A stretch of DNA of 64,000 bases from Ananas comosus (taxonomy: Eukaryota > Streptophyta > Magnoliopsida > Poales > Bromeliaceae). The stretch is taken from the NCBI RefSeq assembly GCF_001540865.1, contig NC_033621.1:22373279-22437278 (forward strand). The letters run 5' to 3'. A program made the translations under genes and the position numbers. Each line of letters starts with the position of its first letter. Within the stretch, counting starts at the first letter, position 1. Of this stretch, positions 1 to 14,084 are shown one piece after another. The notes beneath the pieces were generated by a model. That model saw nothing but the letters and a program-made list of their open reading frames with translations. It did no database searches and was not told where the DNA came from.

Positions 1-1866
<1,866 letters not shown>

Positions 1867-1964
1867 CGTGTGGGGGATCTCTCTCTCGATGCGGAACCCT
1901 CGTAGGAGCCGAGAACGCTAGCGGGAGCGGAGGAGCGAAGCGCCTCTCGCGACTCGGCGTGTCG

Positions 1965-1997
1965 CCTTTTATAGGACTAGTAGTACGGTTAGGGTTC
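1965..1997 (-). promoter_or_regulatory. TATA box and telo-box of the eL43 gene
   Basis: On the minus strand CTATAAAAGG occupies 1965-1974, about 100 bp upstream of the ATG at 1866, so transcription should start near 1935-1940. Just upstream, 1987-1997 holds AACCCTAACCG, a telo-box-like element (AAACCCTAA class) that is typical of plant ribosomal protein promoters. Position and spacing fit; function is inferred. Confidence 0.7.
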
Positions 1998-2039
1998 TGG
2001 GGTAGAGGGAGGAGGAAGATCCCGCTGAGTTTCATCCGT

Positions 2040-2914
2040 CCGATGTGATCTACTTAAGCCGATATAAACCGTTGGATCAAACTGGTTCCCGCATTACTTA
2101 TCGGGTAAAATTGTACGAAGACCCCCCAAACTTTAGCATTTTGCTTTAAGGACTCATCATCTAAGAAGCTTTAAATTTTTACACTAGGTTAAAGACTAAA
2201 TTGTTTACCAAAAGGACATTTATAAATATCTTTGGTCTTTAGAGGGATATTGATGATATTTTCAAAGACATTCATAAAATTATAGCATAAACTTTAGATA
2301 CACTAGCATTTATTTATTCTTAAAATTTAATAAGGGTATAATCACGGCCGCAGATCGATATATGGTTGAGCAAAAAAAAAAAAAAAAAAATTATAGAGCC
2401 AAAAAACAAAAAAGAAACAAAAAGATGACAAAAAATGATAATGTTCACAAGAAAGAAAATAACATACATAACCATAAAACATGAAACATAATAATATTGG
2501 GATTAACGTTTTACATTATCATTTAATTTAGAAAAAAAAAAAAAAAACGAATAGGAAGAATTAAGTATCTTTAAATGACACTTTTTTAGCCGCAGCAGCA
2601 CCTCCCATGCAAATACTAGCATCCATCAAATTTCCAGTAAGTATGCATTTTGCGCTACACCGCGGCATCTCATGCTGGTAACAAGTAAATCAAGAATGTT
2701 ACATTACAAATAATACCCTCGACGGGGTAGTAATTTATACAACAAACAACGACGATTGTGAATTCTCTTCTCTTTTCTTTTCTTTCGCAGTGCTGTTGCG
2801 AAGCTCGTGTGGCATCGTGAAACCAACAAATGCTCGTCGTTTGTCGATCGCTGCTGTCCCCTTTGTTCGCGCGAGTTGCATGCGTAAAGATCGTAAGATA
2901 AGTTTGTCTGATTG
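2040..2914. other. Intergenic, eL43 promoter to WSD 3' end
   Basis: AT-rich spacer with poly-A tracts near 2375 and 2530. I see no gene. It contains the upstream region of the eL43 gene (telo-box at its left end) and the 3' untranslated region of the WSD gene at its right end (roughly 2640-2914, antisense). Confidence 0.6.
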
Positions 2915-5900
2915 TTATGATTTTGTTTCAGTAGAATCCTTGATTAGTTCGAGAGACTCCGCCAAGTCGTCCAAGAGTTGGTGAGGATCCGGAATCGTGA
3001 TCTCGTCTACTGCTATAACCATCTCCACTGTGTTCACGTAACTTTGGTAGTGAACTGTGAGAGCCTGTTAAGGTAAGCAAAGTATGAAAACTGCACTTTC
3101 CAATCCACAATAGATTTACCACTAAACTCAACAGAAACATTCACCAATGAGGAGACTCACATGAGGGTGCCCGTAGACACTCGGAGCAATGTATACTATT
3201 GGATAACCGTAGAATTCGATTTCTTCGACCGGTCCGACAATGTTCGAAAACGACAATGTGGTGTTGCTTAGCACTCTGTGGCACAATGTAGCTGCCGCCT
3301 GTTGTTTGGAAACATGAGAGAGTTAGAATTCTACAGCTTTCATTGTTGACTACATTTCACATGCAGAATATAATCTTCATGGATAGTACAAAGAACAGAA
3401 CAGCTATGAGAAGTTGTTCTCAGCATATTCTTCTTTATCTTGTTTTGAGTCAGTAACAATATTATACTCGAAGTTTCCTACTGCCATTATAGAACCAACG
3501 AGTAGTCAAATTAGTATCAAACTTTGTCCGTAATAATTACAAGGAACCTTTTTTAGCAGTAATCCTACGTTTTGCATATTAAAGCAAGAAAACCATTTCC
3601 GATAGAGAATTTTGAGGATTTATGCCAATAGAAAAAGTTTTACATATAAGATGGGGCTAAATGGTAAAGTTAGGAATAGATCAACAAATATCAATCTTTC
3701 ACAAGAGGAGGTTCCCATCTGTCTAGATATTGATGATAAACATGCTCAAGTAGATGTTGATTGAAGATGCAAAATCATTTTCTTTCCCACGTAAACGGTA
3801 ATATAATCCAACATAAATTAAACATGGTTGATTGGTTCAAACTATGTAACAGTTAATGTATCTCCCTTAGTCTATCACTTAAATCTCATCATCATCCTCA
3901 TAATGCGACAAGTAAATGCGACAAGCAAAGGGGCTGGGAACAGCCGTAGTTGGGTTAGGAGGCACAGCCTGGGAAATAGGAGCAACAGCCGGCACTAGGA
4001 GAGTTTGAGATGGAGGGGAGGGAGTTAGGCTTCCAAAGTTTCTGTTACGAACGGATTGGGATCTTGTAACCCTTCGAGTAGCTTCTGATGGAATTGACTC
4101 CGGCAAGTCCGATGATGGCTTAACTAGCCAAAAATCTGACGACTTCTTCTTGTTCTTTCCCGTGGTTGTTGTTTGAAAGAATTGCAAGATAAGTTGAGAG
4201 ATTCAAGCTTTAATCAACTCTTGCAAGTTGATGGTCTTCTTCGAGGGAGAACCTTCCTCCATTGTTAACAAGATACAATAGTATTTGTTGGATAAGAGAA
4301 CATAGATAATATTTTACTATCATAAGGTTCCAATAAATACAACTTAAAAACAGTTTCATACTGCTAGTAACTACCCATACCCCACTAACTATCCTCCATA
4401 GAAGGAAAAACTACTAGAACACTAGCAACTGAAATAAATTACACTTAAGACTGCACTGCACTAAACCTATAAGCATATAATATATAGTAATGGCTAAACA
4501 TACAAACATTCCTAACAGTTTCATTGGCGAAAATGATTGAAATCAAAATCACCTATAGTTTAGTAAGAGTCGATCAAAAAAATTCAATTTTTAGGAGTTG
4601 ATTTCGGAATGATGTAAAGTTGAGGAAGCCCCAGTACATTTTGACTGTCTCATATATTGGAGATGTAATTTAGGGAGAAAACAAAAAACAAAAGAATATA
4701 TTAGAGATGCATAAAATACCTTAAGTCCAAAAAGTTTGACGATCAAATCGGCACACCAGTATGTGAAGAATGCCTCCCAAGAATTCTTCTTTCTATTGGC
4801 GATCTCCTTTCCCTTGCGAATGTAATCCAAGGGGTCACTGTAAAGTGCAATCGGTATTGGAAGTACAACATATCCGATCCAATTGCCCCATTTCGGCCCA
4901 TCCTTCCCCCCCTTCATCATCTCTGCCAAATCCTACTTATATTGAATAAATAATCATGATTAATTCTAAAGATTCCATTATAACCTGAAAAAGGAAAAAG
5001 AAAATGTAGGTTTAGAGAGAAGGTAAAGCACTTGCATGGATCCCCGCTGTAGGTCGAACATTGACGAGTAGTGTCGATCTCACTCGAAGGTTCGCTAGTA
5101 GTTTTTCTCTCTTTTTTACGTCATCTGTTTCATCTACGGAACAATTACATAGCAATGTTGCAATCACACGAAGAAGAAGAAGAAGAAGAGCAAACTAGCA
5201 GTAAAAATAAGTAAGATTAAACATACACAGTTAGTTACCGAACTTTTCACAAATTATGATTTGATCCTTAAATTTTTCACTAAAAAGATTAATCAATGTC
5301 TACGTGAGAAAGCGTGAACGTTAGAATTATCCAATGTTCAGTCATGTCAAATGCACAAATTGTCGATAAAATCGTCACTTCTGCATATTATTGTTATTCG
5401 CATGGCGAGTTCCTATGACCTACAAATTGAAACCAATGATGGCGCTGTAAAGATTGTGTGAGATCAGGGAACTATCTATTAGAGCGAGATGGAGAAAAGC
5501 TGTGATGAGGATTAAATTGCATTCTCAAAACAAAACAAAACAAAAAAAAAAATACAGGGATTATCACAGGATTCGACACTAGTAATTACGTCAAACACCT
5601 TGTACTCACCAAATTTCCTGCTGAGGTAACGAGAAAGGCCCGCCGATGTAACTCCCACCAACACATCATTCACGGTCTAGTAGTAAACGAAGAAGAGATC
5701 AATCAAATTTCGGATCAATCGCCGCGCATTGATCGATCACCAACAAAATTCGGAGTAAAAAGAAAAAGCCCTAGATCGAGAGGTGGGGGAAGAGGGGAGA
5801 GGGAAGGGGAGAGCGCTCACGCAGCCCATGGCGTTCTTGACGCGCTTGACGTCGTCGAGGCTGGCAGTGCGGTGGACGAAGCGCTTGCGGCGGCGCCCGA

Positions 5901-7008
5901 CGCCGAGCGGGTCCCCGGGGGGCAAGGGCGGGGCCTTGAGCGGAGTGGGCGAGTCGGCGAGGAACGCGGCGGTGGCGGCGAAGAGCGCGGCGTCGACGAG
6001 GGTGTGCCACGCCATGGCGAGCAGGGACCAGAGCCAGAGGAGGAGGCCTAGGGGGCCGCGGCCGCGGCCATGGTGAGGGCGAGGGCGCGGGGCGGCGGAG
6101 GGGAGGGAGGGGAGGGCGGAAGGGTCGCCGGCGCGGCGGGTGCAGGCGAGGAGGAGGGAGGTGAGGGAGGCGCCGTCGCCGAGGGAGTGGTGGGCGCGGA
6201 GCACGGCGGAGGCGGCGGCGGAGGGGGTGGGGAGGTTGAGGATGTGGAGCTCCCACAGGGGGCGGGTCGCGTCCATGGCGGCGGCGGCGGAGAGAGCCGA
6301 GACGTAGTCCTCCACCACCAGCTCGCCGGCGGCGGCGGCGGCGGCGGAGGGGAGCGGCGGGAGGTTGGGGACGATGACGTGGCGGTCCACGTCGACATCC
6401 ACCCGGACCCACCGCGGTTTCTTCCCCGCGCTCTCGTCAAACACCTAAAACCTCCGTTAAAAAAACAAAAATAAATAAATAAATAAATAAATATTATTTT
6501 TAATAAATAAATAAATAATGCTTTGAATTTTTTTTTTTAATATTAATTTTAGCAAAATTGAATATTACACTATCTATTTGCCAATGGTCCAAAATTTCAA
6601 ACTACTATCTTTATATACACAATTTCTTGTATTTTTTGTTTCTTAGTTTTGTTTTTTTCTTTTTTAAACTTGGATTAGCTGCATAAAGTAATGATTTAAA
6701 ACTAGGTCGAACCAATCGGTGATTCAATCAATAAAGTAGTTTGTTTTAGCCTTCTGAACCTGATAAAATTAAAAATTTATTTTAAATTATTTGAATTGAC
6801 AATTCAACCAATGAATCGATAAATCAATCTGATTGTCAGCAAACTATACAAATTTGTTTGGTTTTTTATTTTTTTCTTCACCAGCGTAATTTTAAATTTT
6901 ATTTATAATTAATTTTTGTTGATTTTATTTTGTATTACAAAAAGTGAAATTTAAAAACTTATATTTATCTAATTTATTCTAATAACATAGTATTACATAA
7001 TTTCAAGT

Positions 7009-7049
<41 letters not shown>

Positions 7050-10000
7050 CTCTAGCATAAAATATTTGGTGCTATCAAGTTTTCTACCGTTAGATTTACC
7101 TTTTTTATTATTTTCAACTGTTAAATTATACCATTCAACCAACCACCCACTCAACCCTAGAGGCCCACATCATCCAAACCGCGCATCTTTTAATCTAATG
7201 GTAGAAAACTTAATAGCACCTAGTTATTCGTGCTATTAATAATATTTCGATCTAGTAATATATATTACATAATAAAAATTTAAATAAGAATTAAATATTT
7301 GTAACGTCAACATGACGCAACTGATTGAACCAGTGGTTGAACTATTTATTGATTGATCCAGTAACTTTTGATGGAGAAATAATTTCACAACCCCCATTAG
7401 TTCTATTTTTAAAAGATTGGTACAAAACAGTGGGGACTACAAAGGACAACTTTATTGTAGTTATAGGCAATTAAAATGACAAAAAGTGGGAAGTGAACCT
7501 CACAACCTCATTTAATTGAGAAATTAATGATGCGAGTGTTACATAGAAGCTTAATCTAGTAGTTCGAATTGGCCCTGATGAGGGACTCTCTCACCTATAT
7601 AACTAAATAAATAAATAGTGAAAGCCACTAACAAAAGAGTTGTGAAATAAATGCGAAAAATTGATGGCGTATGGGGTTCAAATTTCACAAGGCCACAATT
7701 TATGGGACTTAAACATCACAACAGAGACTGGCCAACCCCCGTCTTTAATCTGTCTCATCCTATTCAAAGTTAAAATTAGAAAAAACTTCAAATACTCCCA
7801 CGTGGTTTCATTTTTTCTCATTTTAGTACTCTGTGATTTAAAGTGTATCAAATTAGTACCTGTGGTTTTGTACTTTTTTACTTTAGTATCCTGTGGTTTA
7901 AAGTGTATCAAGTTAGTATCCTGTGATTTCGCACTTTATCACTTTAATACCCTGCGATTTTGCACTTTATCACTTTAGTACCCTGTGATTTAAAAACCAC
8001 AGGGTACTAACTTGATACAAAAATAAAACCACATGGTACTAACTTGATATAAAAATAAAACCACAGAGTACTAACTTGATACATTTTAAACCACAGGGTA
8101 CTAACTTGATACACTTTAAACCACAGGATACTAAAATGAAAAAGTGCGAAACCACAGAAGGGTTTTTGAAGTTTTTTCATAAAATTAATTTTTAAGAAAG
8201 TACTATATGTACAATTTATATTTTAAAATTTGATTAATTTCGTACATGTTTTTACAAATATAGTAAATTGTAAATATATTCTCTACAATATGAAAGTTCC
8301 TATAAAAATCCAAATATTTTCAAATATGTTCTTTTGGTTTGTTACAATTAAAGCACTGTTTATTTTATAAGTGAAATAACATTTTCCCTATGACAAATAT
8401 CACAAATATGTTCCTCCAAAAGTCCTAATTGTTATTTGAAAAGGGCTAAAAAAGTCAATTCGCCTCATCAACTAACTAACTAAAGTTAAGTATTTTGCCT
8501 ATGATTAACTAATTTTTTCTAACAGATCTTAACGGCAGAGATATATTTAAAAACATCAGGACTTTTGTAAAGGCAACATATAGAAGTTGAATTATAGTGA
8601 TATATTCGCAAGTCACTATATTTACTCGGACAAGTCACTATATTTACTCGGACCTGTATGAATTAACCCTTTAAAATTTTAGTATTAAAAAACATAAAAT
8701 TGTGACACGATTACAGGAATAAAATTGATCTTTAGATGGATGAGATATAAAATTTACATTCATTTTTGGATGTACAGTTAGTATTGCTTTAATTTTTATG
8801 GGACCATCTGGTATTAAACACTTCCAATATTGTGGAGGCAAAAAAAAAAGAGTCTAAAAACATATTTGTCTGTTTGCAAAGCGGGATCATAAAAATTACA
8901 TCGTAATCAAATTATTATAATTTATGCGATGCAATATTTTTTATAAATACAAACATAATATTTTTCAATCGCGGTTCATAACCACCCTTCCAGAACTTCC
9001 AGAAATACCAGATGGGGTCCAATGGCCTAGTTTTGTATTGGTTGTAGAAAGTTCTTGCATTTGTATTCTAGATTACACTTTTTTTTTTTCAGTATTATTA
9101 TTTACATTATTGTATTAATTGAATTTCTTTGTCTTTTATTAGTTATTACAGAATAAAAGCATATACTTTTTTAGGAACATAATCCCTTACCTAACATCTT
9201 CTTTTCCCCTCTACTTTATTTTTCTTTTTTTGACCTTTTTTGTTTCCTACCCCACTTTCACTGGTGCCACAGATTCCATACCAACTGCCATCTCCAGTCA
9301 TCCAAAAAAAAAAAGGGGGTAAAAAAAAATAAATAAATCTCCAGATGGGTCCAGAGACTCCAGGCCACATAAAAACTGCACTAAAACCTAATCATATAAT
9401 TCAATTCTTTTTATATATTTATATTATATATAAAAGCATGTATTTTCAATTTTAATCCGTTGGTGGATTCATTTCAAAATTTATCTTTTTTTGTACACAA
9501 AATAAATAATGTAACGAAACAAACTTTTAGTTCCTCTTTTTTCTCCAACTATTAATATTGTATTTTTTTTATTAAATATTTTTATTGTTCAATATTTTGT
9601 TTTAAGATAAATATTTATAATATTATCTCTATTCTATCTACTAATATTTTATTATTTATATTAACTTTTTAATTTTGATACATTTAGTTTGAATATATAT
9701 TTAAATTTTGAATTTGTGAGAATTAAAAAATATAAAAAATATTCGATGTATATCTATATCTTACACTATATATAAATTTTATAAAATAAAAAATAAAACT
9801 ATATAATTATTGTTGGTAATAACTATTTAAATTTGATTTGGAATATGATAGAAATTTTCTAATAGTATATAATAAATAAATTTATTTTTTTAAATTTAAA
9901 TTTTATTTTGTAAATTTTTGAATAAGCATGATGTACAAATTTATATTAATTTGAAATAGTTATTAAAGTATTTGTTACATGCATTTGCCTGTATACTCAA

Positions 10001-11861
10001 CTAGTATGTGTGTGTATATATACAGTATTAAGATAATATAAAAATATTTCATCTAAAAATATTTTTTACACCAAACTACCTTATATATGTGTATTTACAT
10101 GTGCACTCCACTAAAAATTCTAATGGAAGCTCACACCTTGTAAAAATAGCCTATATTAGTGTTTCTATATCTCAAAATTTATGGTAACAAATAGCTCATA
10201 TCTTTGTTTGTCCTTCAACTTGTAATTTGCATAAGCAACTTAGAAGGATATATAGTTTATTTTAATAACTATACAATACACAAATTCCTAAAAATATTAT
10301 ATAGTCTATATCAATTTGCTACCTATAGTTGAACCTAACCAATCTTCCAAGAAGTAATGACCCAATGAAGTATATTATATATAATGACTAATGTTATGTG
10401 TGACACACCAGAATTTAGAACAGTGTAATATAAGATATAACAAGGCCAAACATCTTAATCCGTCTATAGTATTTTGGGCGGTGGATTGACCTAAAAGAAT
10501 AAAATGGTTACACATGCTAGGATTAGAATAGTTATAGAATGAGTGACCTTTTTGGAAAAGTGGGATGTCACAGTTAGGCCCGCTCCTAAAAATTAAGAGG
10601 ATTAAATATATCAAGGTTGAAGTAGTTTTAGGATCAGTAATCTTTTAGGAAAGCAAGGCCATCATAGTCGGATCTGCTCTTAGAACTAAAGAAGGTTAAA
10701 TGTGTCAGGGTTAGAGTAGTTTTAGGGTAGGTGATCTTTTTTGGAAGCAGATGGGTCCGCCCCAAGAAATTAAAAGGGTACTTGAGCGTGTTAAGACTAG
10801 AGTAGTTTCAAAATAGATGATCTTTATGAAAAGCAGGGTGCCACGTTATGGATGTAACACTTTAATCGATGTACATGAATACCAAATTCTTAGTGTTTTT
10901 CAAAACACCATAACCGGACTCTCTCTCTCTCTCTATATATATATATTAATGAGATCGATGCATCATGAGCGTGTGCTCATAGTACATCAGGAGTCCGACG
11001 CGAGTACACAAGGCTTATAACCATATGTCCCCACATGTGATACATAATTTATAATGCAAAAAATTTTAATTGATTCATATTCGCAACATGAAACGTTACA
11101 TAAAAATTGCACCCAAAAAAAAAAAGTTCCCAAGTGCAAATTCTAAGTTGGGGCACATTTTATTTTTTTAAGATACCCACTTGGCCACTTGTAAAAATTA
11201 AAAACAATGATAATAAAATGTAACTAACACCAACTAATGCAGTGTTTATCTACAGCTAAGAAGCCCCACGTGTTTGACCATTCACCGTTCCATCGTTTTT
11301 ATATGACAACGAGTTTCCTCATGCCACTAAACAATATTATTATCATTCATATTGTTATAGATGTTGCCTAATATAAAATCAAAAAAAAAGGATCTAGTTT
11401 TATAATTTTGTAGAAAATAGAAAGCTTTTGATTTAGAAATAATTAAGTTCAATCAAAAAGGTGCAGATAATTAATTTATGTCAGTCAACAATAATCATTA
11501 TTTTTTTTATTGCATAAAAGTACGAATAATTTTTTACTTTTTATTTTACATCACGTCAAAATGATGATGTTATAATAATATTCTCGATTTCAGACGATCT
11601 GAAGTGACATGACTTAATATGATTGGTGAGAGAAAGAGGGAAACTTACAGGGACGCTGGAGAAGCGGGGGTGGCGGGCGAGGGTGGCGGCGAGGCCGGCC
11701 TTGATGGTGTCGAGGTCGTCGATTCGCCTCCCGAGGCCGATGACGGCGATGATGTAGCAATTGAACTCTGGCCGGTGGAAGAGCCGCCCCGCGGGGCTCA
11801 CCGGCTCCTCTAACTCCTCCGGCTCCTCCGCTGCCTCTGCGGTGGTGGCGGCGGCACTCAT
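2915..11861 (-). CDS. WSD1-like: Wax ester synthase/diacylglycerol O-acyltransferase, WSD family
   Basis: Bifunctional acyl-CoA:fatty alcohol / diacylglycerol acyltransferase, making cuticular wax esters, expected at the ER. Exons (minus): 11649-11861, 5821-6444, 5610-5676, 5036-5133, 4720-4932, 3161-3298, 2915-3064; about 500 residues against 481 in Arabidopsis WSD1. The acyltransferase motif HHSLGDG (HHxxxDG) is at about residues 156-162, followed by a hydrophobic stretch rich in Leu/Trp. Downstream come NAMGCTVNDVLVG, the NVRPTAGIH/DLAEMM segment, WGNWIGY, SNIVGPVEE and the closing ALTVHYQSY...IPDPHQLLDDL block, all family landmarks in order. The start MSAAATT at 11861 has a good context (ACCATGA); an in-frame ATG at 11909 in a poorer context would add 16 residues. 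The intron after exon 4 uses a GC donor (CAT|GCAAGT at 5035). Exon 2 is very GC-rich and Ala/Pro-rich. Intron 1 is 5.2 kb and repeat-filled. Substrate preference cannot be read from sequence. Confidence 0.93.
3299..4719 (-). other. WSD intron with a coding-like fragment
   Basis: The 1.4-kb intron between the exons at 4720 and 3298 holds an open stretch on the minus strand, about 3882-4187, of roughly 100 codons with Ser/Pro-rich composition (ATRRVTRSQSVRN, TPSPPSQTLLVPAVAP). It has no ATG of its own. Just upstream an ATG at 4262 opens a 19-codon frame (MEEGSPSKKTINLQ...) that stops at 4203, in another frame. This looks like a decayed transposon or captured gene fragment; I do not recognise it. 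Confidence 0.35.
7779..8178. mobile_element. Foldback MITE, iterated-motif family, copy 1
   Basis: Terminal inverted repeats GAAAAAACTTCAAA / TTTGAAGTTTTTTC bound a 400-bp element. Inside, one half repeats a motif of the form CCTGTGGTTTAAAGTGTATC AAGTTAGTA and the other half repeats its reverse complement (ACTAACTTGATAC ... AAACCACAGG), so the RNA or single strand would fold into a long hairpin. Flanks TTAAAATTA (7770-7778) and ATAAAATTA (8179-8187) match in 8 of 9 positions, the target duplication length of Mutator-like elements. Related copies lie at 55120-55481 and 62588-62849. No coding capacity. Confidence 0.8.
10390..10870 (+). repeat. LTR-retroelement fragment with ~90-bp degenerate tandem units
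   Basis: Begins near TGTGACACACC and carries about four imperfect units of 86-95 bp whose shared start (AGTAGTTTTAGG-like) falls near 10526, 10621, 10715 and 10801. The first 180 bp match, in reverse orientation, 39720-39905 in the katanin gene. The TGTGACA start and the internal short repeats resemble LTRs of large plant retroelements; no internal domain is present, so this is a solo or truncated LTR. Confidence 0.55.
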
Positions 11862-12040
11862 GGTGTTGATGGAGAGGGGCCGACGGTTTCGGAGAGTTTC
11901 CGAGGGCATCGGAGGATTTCAGGTTTCGAAATTAGAATTTCAAAAGAAAAGGAAAGGGGAATGAATCTCTATGGAGATGTAGTAGTAGTAGTAGTGGAGG
12001 GGGTTTGGGGAGGGAGAGATATTACTTTTATTTATTTATT

Positions 12041-12050
12041 TATTTTATAG
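12041..12050 (-). promoter_or_regulatory. TATA box, WSD gene
   Basis: Minus strand CTATAAAATA, 180 bp upstream of the chosen ATG at 11861, embedded in a run of AAATA repeats. Spacing suits a transcription start near 12010. Confidence 0.5.
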
Positions 12051-12059
12051 ATGAGGTGA

Positions 12060-13863
12060 AATTACGAAAATGCCCCTGTTGACGCTGAATTTGCTATCAA
12101 GAGTTGGACTTTGCGTAGAGAGATGGGAAGAGAGTTGAGAGAGAAATGATAGAATTTTAAAAATTATATTTTATTATGAAATAATAGAAAATAAATCTCT
12201 GAACAACAACTATCTATTTCGTATGATAACAGTTATAAATCTCTGAAAAACAACTACCTATTTCGTATGATAACTTTTCAGAGGCCGTCGCTTCCATTCT
12301 GTACGCTTAATTCATCCCACCTTATAAATGAAACAGATAGTTTGCTACATTTTTCTCAAAAAAAAAAATTATGAACTTTCGATGCATTAAAACACTGTTC
12401 GATTAATTTATGCACGTGATACAAAATACTATATATATTTGCAAATATATTAATATTAAATAAGTTATGAAAATATCTTAAGCAATATTTGTTTGAAATT
12501 ACGAAGAGATTACATTACGTGTGATGAGAAAGTACAATAGAAAAATATTCTATTTATTTTAGTACGTAATATTATATTCCGCATATTGTAATTAGTCGGT
12601 TACGATATATTTTTTACGGTCCCACTAGAAAATGCAGAAGTATATCTCTATATATTTTTATCCCAACTTTATTTTATCTATCTAATAGCGTTAGATGAAT
12701 CTCAACACCAAACTAAGTCTAAAACGGAATTGGAAAAAAATGTATATACAAACTATTTTTAGTAAATTGTAAAAAAAATACTTTAATTAAGGGACAATTT
12801 CAAACTTATCTTTCTAAAACTTTAAAAATATTATAAATATTCCCCCAAAGTTGAAAATATTATTAGACGCTCCGTTGAAGATACAAATCTATCACCAGTA
12901 CACTCTCATATATACAAATTCACTCATAATACTTTTTTAAAAAGAATAATATCTAATATACTTTTTAAAATTTATAAAAATATCTAATATATTTTCGGTG
13001 TACCAAAATGTGCTTATGAATTTCTAAAAAAATTTTCAAATATTTTCAAACCTTTTTGGAGTTTACAAATAAAATTTGAGGTTTAGAAGTATATTTTAGT
13101 AACTTCAGAATAAACTTAATAGTTTTGAATAATAATTAGAGATAAATAAGTAATTTTTTTTAAAATTTAGAAAAATATTTATTTAATTGGATGCGTTTTC
13201 TATTACACTTTCCCGAAGAAATTGTGCTGGTCCAGCGTGTGCCACGTGTCATCCAGCGTGTGGCTACTGTTATCAACGCCGGGGTAGACGTGCAAGCCGC
13301 AACATGCGCAATTAGTGCCGCGCCAATCTAGCCAATCAACGGCCGTGATTGGACGCCGGATTATGGGCGGTGGATCCCACGGTGTTCCTTGGATTCCTCA
13401 ATTGGGAACAAAAAAAATAAATCTCTTTCGTAACAGCGACGCAACCACATGCAATCAAGAAGCTATGTGATAATTATATATTAAAATAATATTTTTTTAT
13501 AATATTAAGATATTTAATTAGATACTGTAAATTTTAGATGTTATGTTATAATTCATTAACTTTACAATATAGATCTAATAAAAGGTTCAAATACGCAGGA
13601 TTCGAAGTTACATTGAAGATAGAGAGAGAGAGAAGAAGACAAAAAAAAAAAAAAAAAAAAAATTGCACAGACAAAACAGGAACAATTGTATAATAGTTTA
13701 TAATTCAAACATAATATGAAAAAAAAAAAAAATCACACCCCTGGTTGATATGATATGCAGAGCTTGCTTTGCATCTTCATGTAATTGTTTCTTTAGGAGG
13801 AATTACATCATTTTGTTCCAAGAAAATGGGAGGAGCTCCCAGTGCGATCGCCATGCTGTTACC
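12060..13863. other. Intergenic with a GC-rich promoter-like island
   Basis: Mostly AT-rich with no gene. A 44-bp tandem duplication lies at 12191-12278 (two copies of ATAAATCTCTGA... TTTCGTATGATAAC). An abrupt GC-rich patch at 13218-13400 carries a G-box/ABRE-like GCCACGTGTC (about 13240) and inverted CCAAT boxes around CGGCCGTG (about 13333-13353). No open frame follows it; the next 300 bp are AT-rich with GA and poly-A runs. Confidence 0.5.
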
Positions 13864-14020
13864 GACCGTCCCTAGAGCAAGTGGCAAAGGACTTGATGGT
13901 TGGTACCCGAGGTCCCAAGTTCGAATCCTAGTTGATTCATATTCCAGCTAAGTTTATTTCTAAGTGAAATAAACGAAGCGGGTAGTGTGCTACCAATCTC
14001 TCTTAAAAAAAAAAAAAAAA
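13864..14020 (+). mobile_element. tRNA-derived SINE, copy 1
   Basis: About 155 bp: a 5' tRNA-related head with an A-box-like TAGAGCAAGTGG and a B-box-like AGTTCGAATCC, a body TTTATTTCTAAGTGAAATAA, GCGGGTAGTGTGCTACC, then a 16-bp poly-A. Two relatives lie at 43617 and 46994 on the same strand. No clear target duplication is visible at this copy. Confidence 0.8.
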
Positions 14021-14084
14021 CTTTGGGAGAGTAGCCGCATGAGCGCTGACGATTGCAGCGGGCAATGCCGTCTCAGTTCCGAAA

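Larger units (their letters stand above)
6445..11648 (-). other. 5.2-kb first intron of the WSD gene
   Basis: Very AT-rich intron separating the first WSD exon from the rest. It contains TA/GA microsatellites (7014-7050), a 400-bp foldback MITE (7779-8178), short direct duplications such as AGTCACTATATTTACTCGGA twice at about 8610-8655, a degenerate LTR-type block (10390-10870) and a CT/TA microsatellite (10919-10946). No other gene is visible in it. Confidence 0.8.

Noticed and set aside
5783..6474. Long open frames on both strands over the GC-rich WSD exon 2
   Set aside because: They are by-products of the high GC content; only the minus-strand frame with HHSLGDG and intact splice borders matches a family.
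7661..8170. Repeated direct and inverted motifs suggestive of a CRISPR array
   Set aside because: Nuclear plant DNA; units are adjacent and inverted, without unique spacers, and flanked by a target duplication, so this is a MITE.
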